Made by a program: the position numbers and the translations under genes. 6,936 nucleotides of DNA from Nitrospiraceae bacterium (GTDB lineage Bacteria; Nitrospirota; Thermodesulfovibrionia; UBA6902), in assembly GCA_020354155.1 (NCBI GenBank), contig CP070644.1:498080-505015 (forward strand), in the 5' to 3' direction. The notes beneath the pieces are model-generated. The model had not been told where the DNA came from and searched no databases. It was given only the letters and a program-made list of their open reading frames with translations. Below, in pieces: positions 5,267-6,936 of the stretch; the stretch's first letter is position 1; each line of letters starts with the position of its first letter.

Positions 5267-6936
5267 TCGGTCTTTTCGAGATTTTCAACGAGCTCTGATA
5301 CTGTCTTCTGTGCAACCTTGTCCACCGTCCTGATTCTGCCCCAGTCAAAGGCAATAATTTCGTCTGATCCATCAAGACGGAGAGAGTTATACCAGCGTAT
5401 TTTTTTATTGCCGGCATCCAAAAGCCTGGCAGTAATAACTACCTTTGGCGGTCTCGCAGGATCTTCCCTGAAGATGTAGTCATCGACGGATCCAAGCAGC
5501 ACACTGCCAACTCTCAGCCGGTCCAGGGCAGCATCCATACTCCTGTAGTCCAGGTCTCCCTTATTCCTGATTCTGAAGTCAACAACAAATTTCCTGATAT
5601 CACCAAATTCTACAGGAGTAAAGACAGTACTCCGGAACAGTTCGGCTATAAACATATAGGTAGCAATTTTCCCCGCATAGGGATATTCACTTTTATTCTG
5701 AAAAGGCATGACAGCAACTTTATATGTTGACTCAATAGCCTGCTCAGTAGAAGCAGGCGAGAAGTTGGCAAAGAGTTGATCCACTGCCCTCTCTATCAGC
5801 CTATCAATGCTTTTGACTTTTCCCATTCCCAGCAGACGGGTGAAATCATCACCCGTCATGGAGGAATAATCTGCCCATACAATAAATCCCGTTGATGCAT
5901 CAATTAACCGTGCCAGCATTCCAATCTCAGGGTCCTCGGTTGCCGAGAAATTGACAATGGCTCCTGCCATAATATATTTGACCTGTAGTTCTTTCTGCGC
6001 CTTCAATGCCAGTTCTCCTGGGACAAACCCTGTAACTCTCAGCCCCTCACTGCAGAGAAATTTTACAATCTGTTTCTCCTCAGCTACCCAGAATCCCTGT
6101 TTCTCCAACTTCTGTATCAGCGAAGGCATTACCCGGTCTACAGCAAAGTCATCACTGCTGAAGTTGTCAAAGGGAAGAATAGCCAGTCTGTCCAGGGAGG
6201 TATCAATGGGTAATTCCGAGACAGGCTGAATGGGCTGTTTCTTTGAGAATTCAGTTGTTACTTTAAAATCAGGAAATGTCTTTTCCCTTTCTGCATCAGC
6301 GGCAACGGCCTTCTCATCACCGGAGATAGCCTTGGATACCGCAGGCCCATTCTCAGCCGCCTTTTTATCATCTTCCTCTACAGAGGCAACCACTTCCTGA
6401 ACCACTGCTTCAATCCCTTCCATGTCCTTGCCCGGAGTCGGCTCTGCCGAGAGGGCATCGACTTCACCTGCTTCTTTTATTTGAACATCGGCGAACCCGG
6501 GAGACGGCACGACTACAGGTTCCTGCATCGTTTCTGCTGGTACCGGAGCCAATAACAGCGCCTCTCTGCCGGCAGTCCCTGCCTCCGGCTCGACCTGCTC
6601 GACCTGAAGAATCTCTTCCTCTTCAGAGGCAACCACCTCCTGTGCCACTGCTTCAATCCCTTCCATGTCCTTGCCCGGAGTCGGCTCTGCCGAGAGGGTA
6701 TCGACTTCACCTGCTTCTTTTATTTGAACATCGGCGAACCCGGGAGACGGCACGACTACAGGTTCCTGCATTGTTTCTGCTGGTACCGGAGCCAATAACA
6801 GCGTCTCTCTGCCGGCAGTCCCTGCCTCCGGCTCGACCTGCTCGACCTCAACAATCTCTTCCTCTTCAGAGGCAACCACCTCCTGTGCCACTGCTTCAAT
6901 CCCTTCCATGTCCTTGCCCGGAGTCGGCTCTGCCGA
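5257..6936 (-). CDS. Glu/Pro-rich repeat protein with two CsgG/TolB-N-like domains (5' end outside window)
   Basis: The frame stays open to the right edge, giving 559 visible residues. The Met codon at 6909 is inside a repeat and is not the start. Residues 1-190 of the fragment are acidic, Ala/Pro/Glu-rich 81-residue repeats, probably an extended linker. A charged spacer follows to about 245. Two alpha/beta domains follow, about 248-391 and 405-553. Each opens with a beta strand of the L-A-I-L-P-F-D-N / V-A-V-M-P-F-Q-N type, then a helix and a G-x-V strand (I-M-A-G-A-I; V-L-L-G-S-V), then a strand with R-L-L/I-D-A that leads to a Trp (V-W-A-D-Y; I-R-W-Y-N). This is the pattern of CsgG, LpoB, FlgO and GNA1162-like envelope proteins with the TolB N-terminal fold; the family call is by eye. 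Such proteins usually act at the outer membrane in secretion or assembly. A signal peptide or lipobox would lie outside the window. As first visible gene of the operon it may help place or export the cytochromes, which is inference. Confidence 0.75.
   Translation of the reverse strand, partial: SAEPTPGKDMEGIEAVAQEVVASEEEEIVEVEQVEPEAGTAGRETLLLAPVPAETMQEPVVVPSPGFADVQIKEAGEVDTLSAEPTPGKDMEGIEAVAQEVVASEEEEILQVEQVEPEAGTAGREALLLAPVPAETMQEPVVVPSPGFADVQIKEAGEVDALSAEPTPGKDMEGIEAVVQEVVASVEEDDKKAAENGPAVSKAISGDEKAVAADAEREKTFPDFKVTTEFSKKQPIQPVSELPIDTSLDRLAILPFDNFSSDDFAVDRVMPSLIQKLEKQGFWVAEEKQIVKFLCSEGLRVTGFVPGELALKAQKELQVKYIMAGAIVNFSATEDPEIGMLARLIDASTGFIVWADYSSMTGDDFTRLLGMGKVKSIDRLIERAVDQLFANFSPASTEQAIESTYKVAVMPFQNKSEYPYAGKIATYMFIAELFRSTVFTPVEFGDIRKFVVDFRIRNKGDLDYRSMDAALDRLRVGSVLLGSVDDYIFREDPARPPKVVITARLLDAGNKKIRWYNSLRLDGSDEIIAFDWGRIRTVDKVAQKTVSELVENLEKTEWF
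6371..6936 (-). repeat. In-frame 243-base tandem repeat array (continues past right edge)
   Basis: Two full copies (6909-6667 and 6666-6424) are followed by a partial, diverged copy (6423 to about 6371) and preceded by the last 27 bases of another copy (6936-6910). Each full copy encodes 81 residues running from M-E-G-I-E-A-V to T-P-G-K-D. By eye the two full copies differ at 5 of 243 bases, four of which change the amino acid. The length is a multiple of three, so copy-number change keeps the reading frame. Confidence 0.95.

Noticed and set aside
6513..6710. Minus-strand Arg-rich open frame inside the repeat region
   Set aside because: It is an alternate frame of the Glu/Pro-rich repeat; the true frame continues for over 550 codons into recognisable domains.
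6907..6909. ATG at 6909 as the start of the CsgG-like gene
   Set aside because: The upstream codons up to the window edge read S-A-E-P-T-P-G-K-D, the exact end of another repeat copy, so this Met is internal and the gene begins outside the window.

Overview
The window is a densely packed, single-direction gene block read entirely on the minus strand (right to left). It encodes cell-envelope proteins, dominated by multiheme c-type cytochromes. In transcription order it holds: (1) the 3' part of a gene for a Glu/Pro-rich repeat protein ending in two tandem CsgG/TolB-N-like domains (6936 to 5257, running off the right edge); (2) a SurA-like periplasmic peptidyl-prolyl isomerase lipoprotein with two chaperone/parvulin modules (5266 to 3593); (3) a 26-heme cytochrome lipoprotein (3566 to 1605); (4) a 16-heme exported cytochrome (1600 to 305); and, after a gap of about 100 bases, (5) the start of a third exported cytochrome (201 to the left edge).

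The first four genes are very tightly spaced (10-base overlap, 26-base gap, 4-base gap) and are almost certainly one operon. I see no RNA genes, CRISPR array, insertion sequence or convincing intrinsic terminator. The gap at 202-304 is the only place where a new promoter could sit.

The organism is probably an anaerobic, Gram-negative, respiratory bacterium. Moderate GC, long proteins built from paired CxxCH motifs, outer-membrane-type lipoproteins and a parvulin next to cytochromes all recall metal-, sulfur- or syntrophy-associated Desulfobacterota (Geobacter/Desulfuromonas-like) or Nitrospirota. The sequence does not decide between them, and no taxonomic marker is present.

A plausible joint role is building an extracytoplasmic electron-transfer chain or conduit. 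The parvulin lipoprotein would help fold long, unstructured, proline-punctuated apocytochromes. The 26- and 16-heme proteins would carry electrons across or out of the envelope. The CsgG-like repeat protein may be an envelope-spanning or outer-membrane assembly partner. This is inference: no porin, terminal reductase or heme-attachment gene lies in the window.

The most notable details are a shared irregularity at heme 9 that marks the two large cytochromes as paralogues; two hemes in the 16-heme protein where the expected upstream His ligand is replaced by Cys; a nearly identical 243-base in-frame tandem repeat in the CsgG-like gene; and whole-module duplication in the isomerase, with one parvulin domain degenerate.
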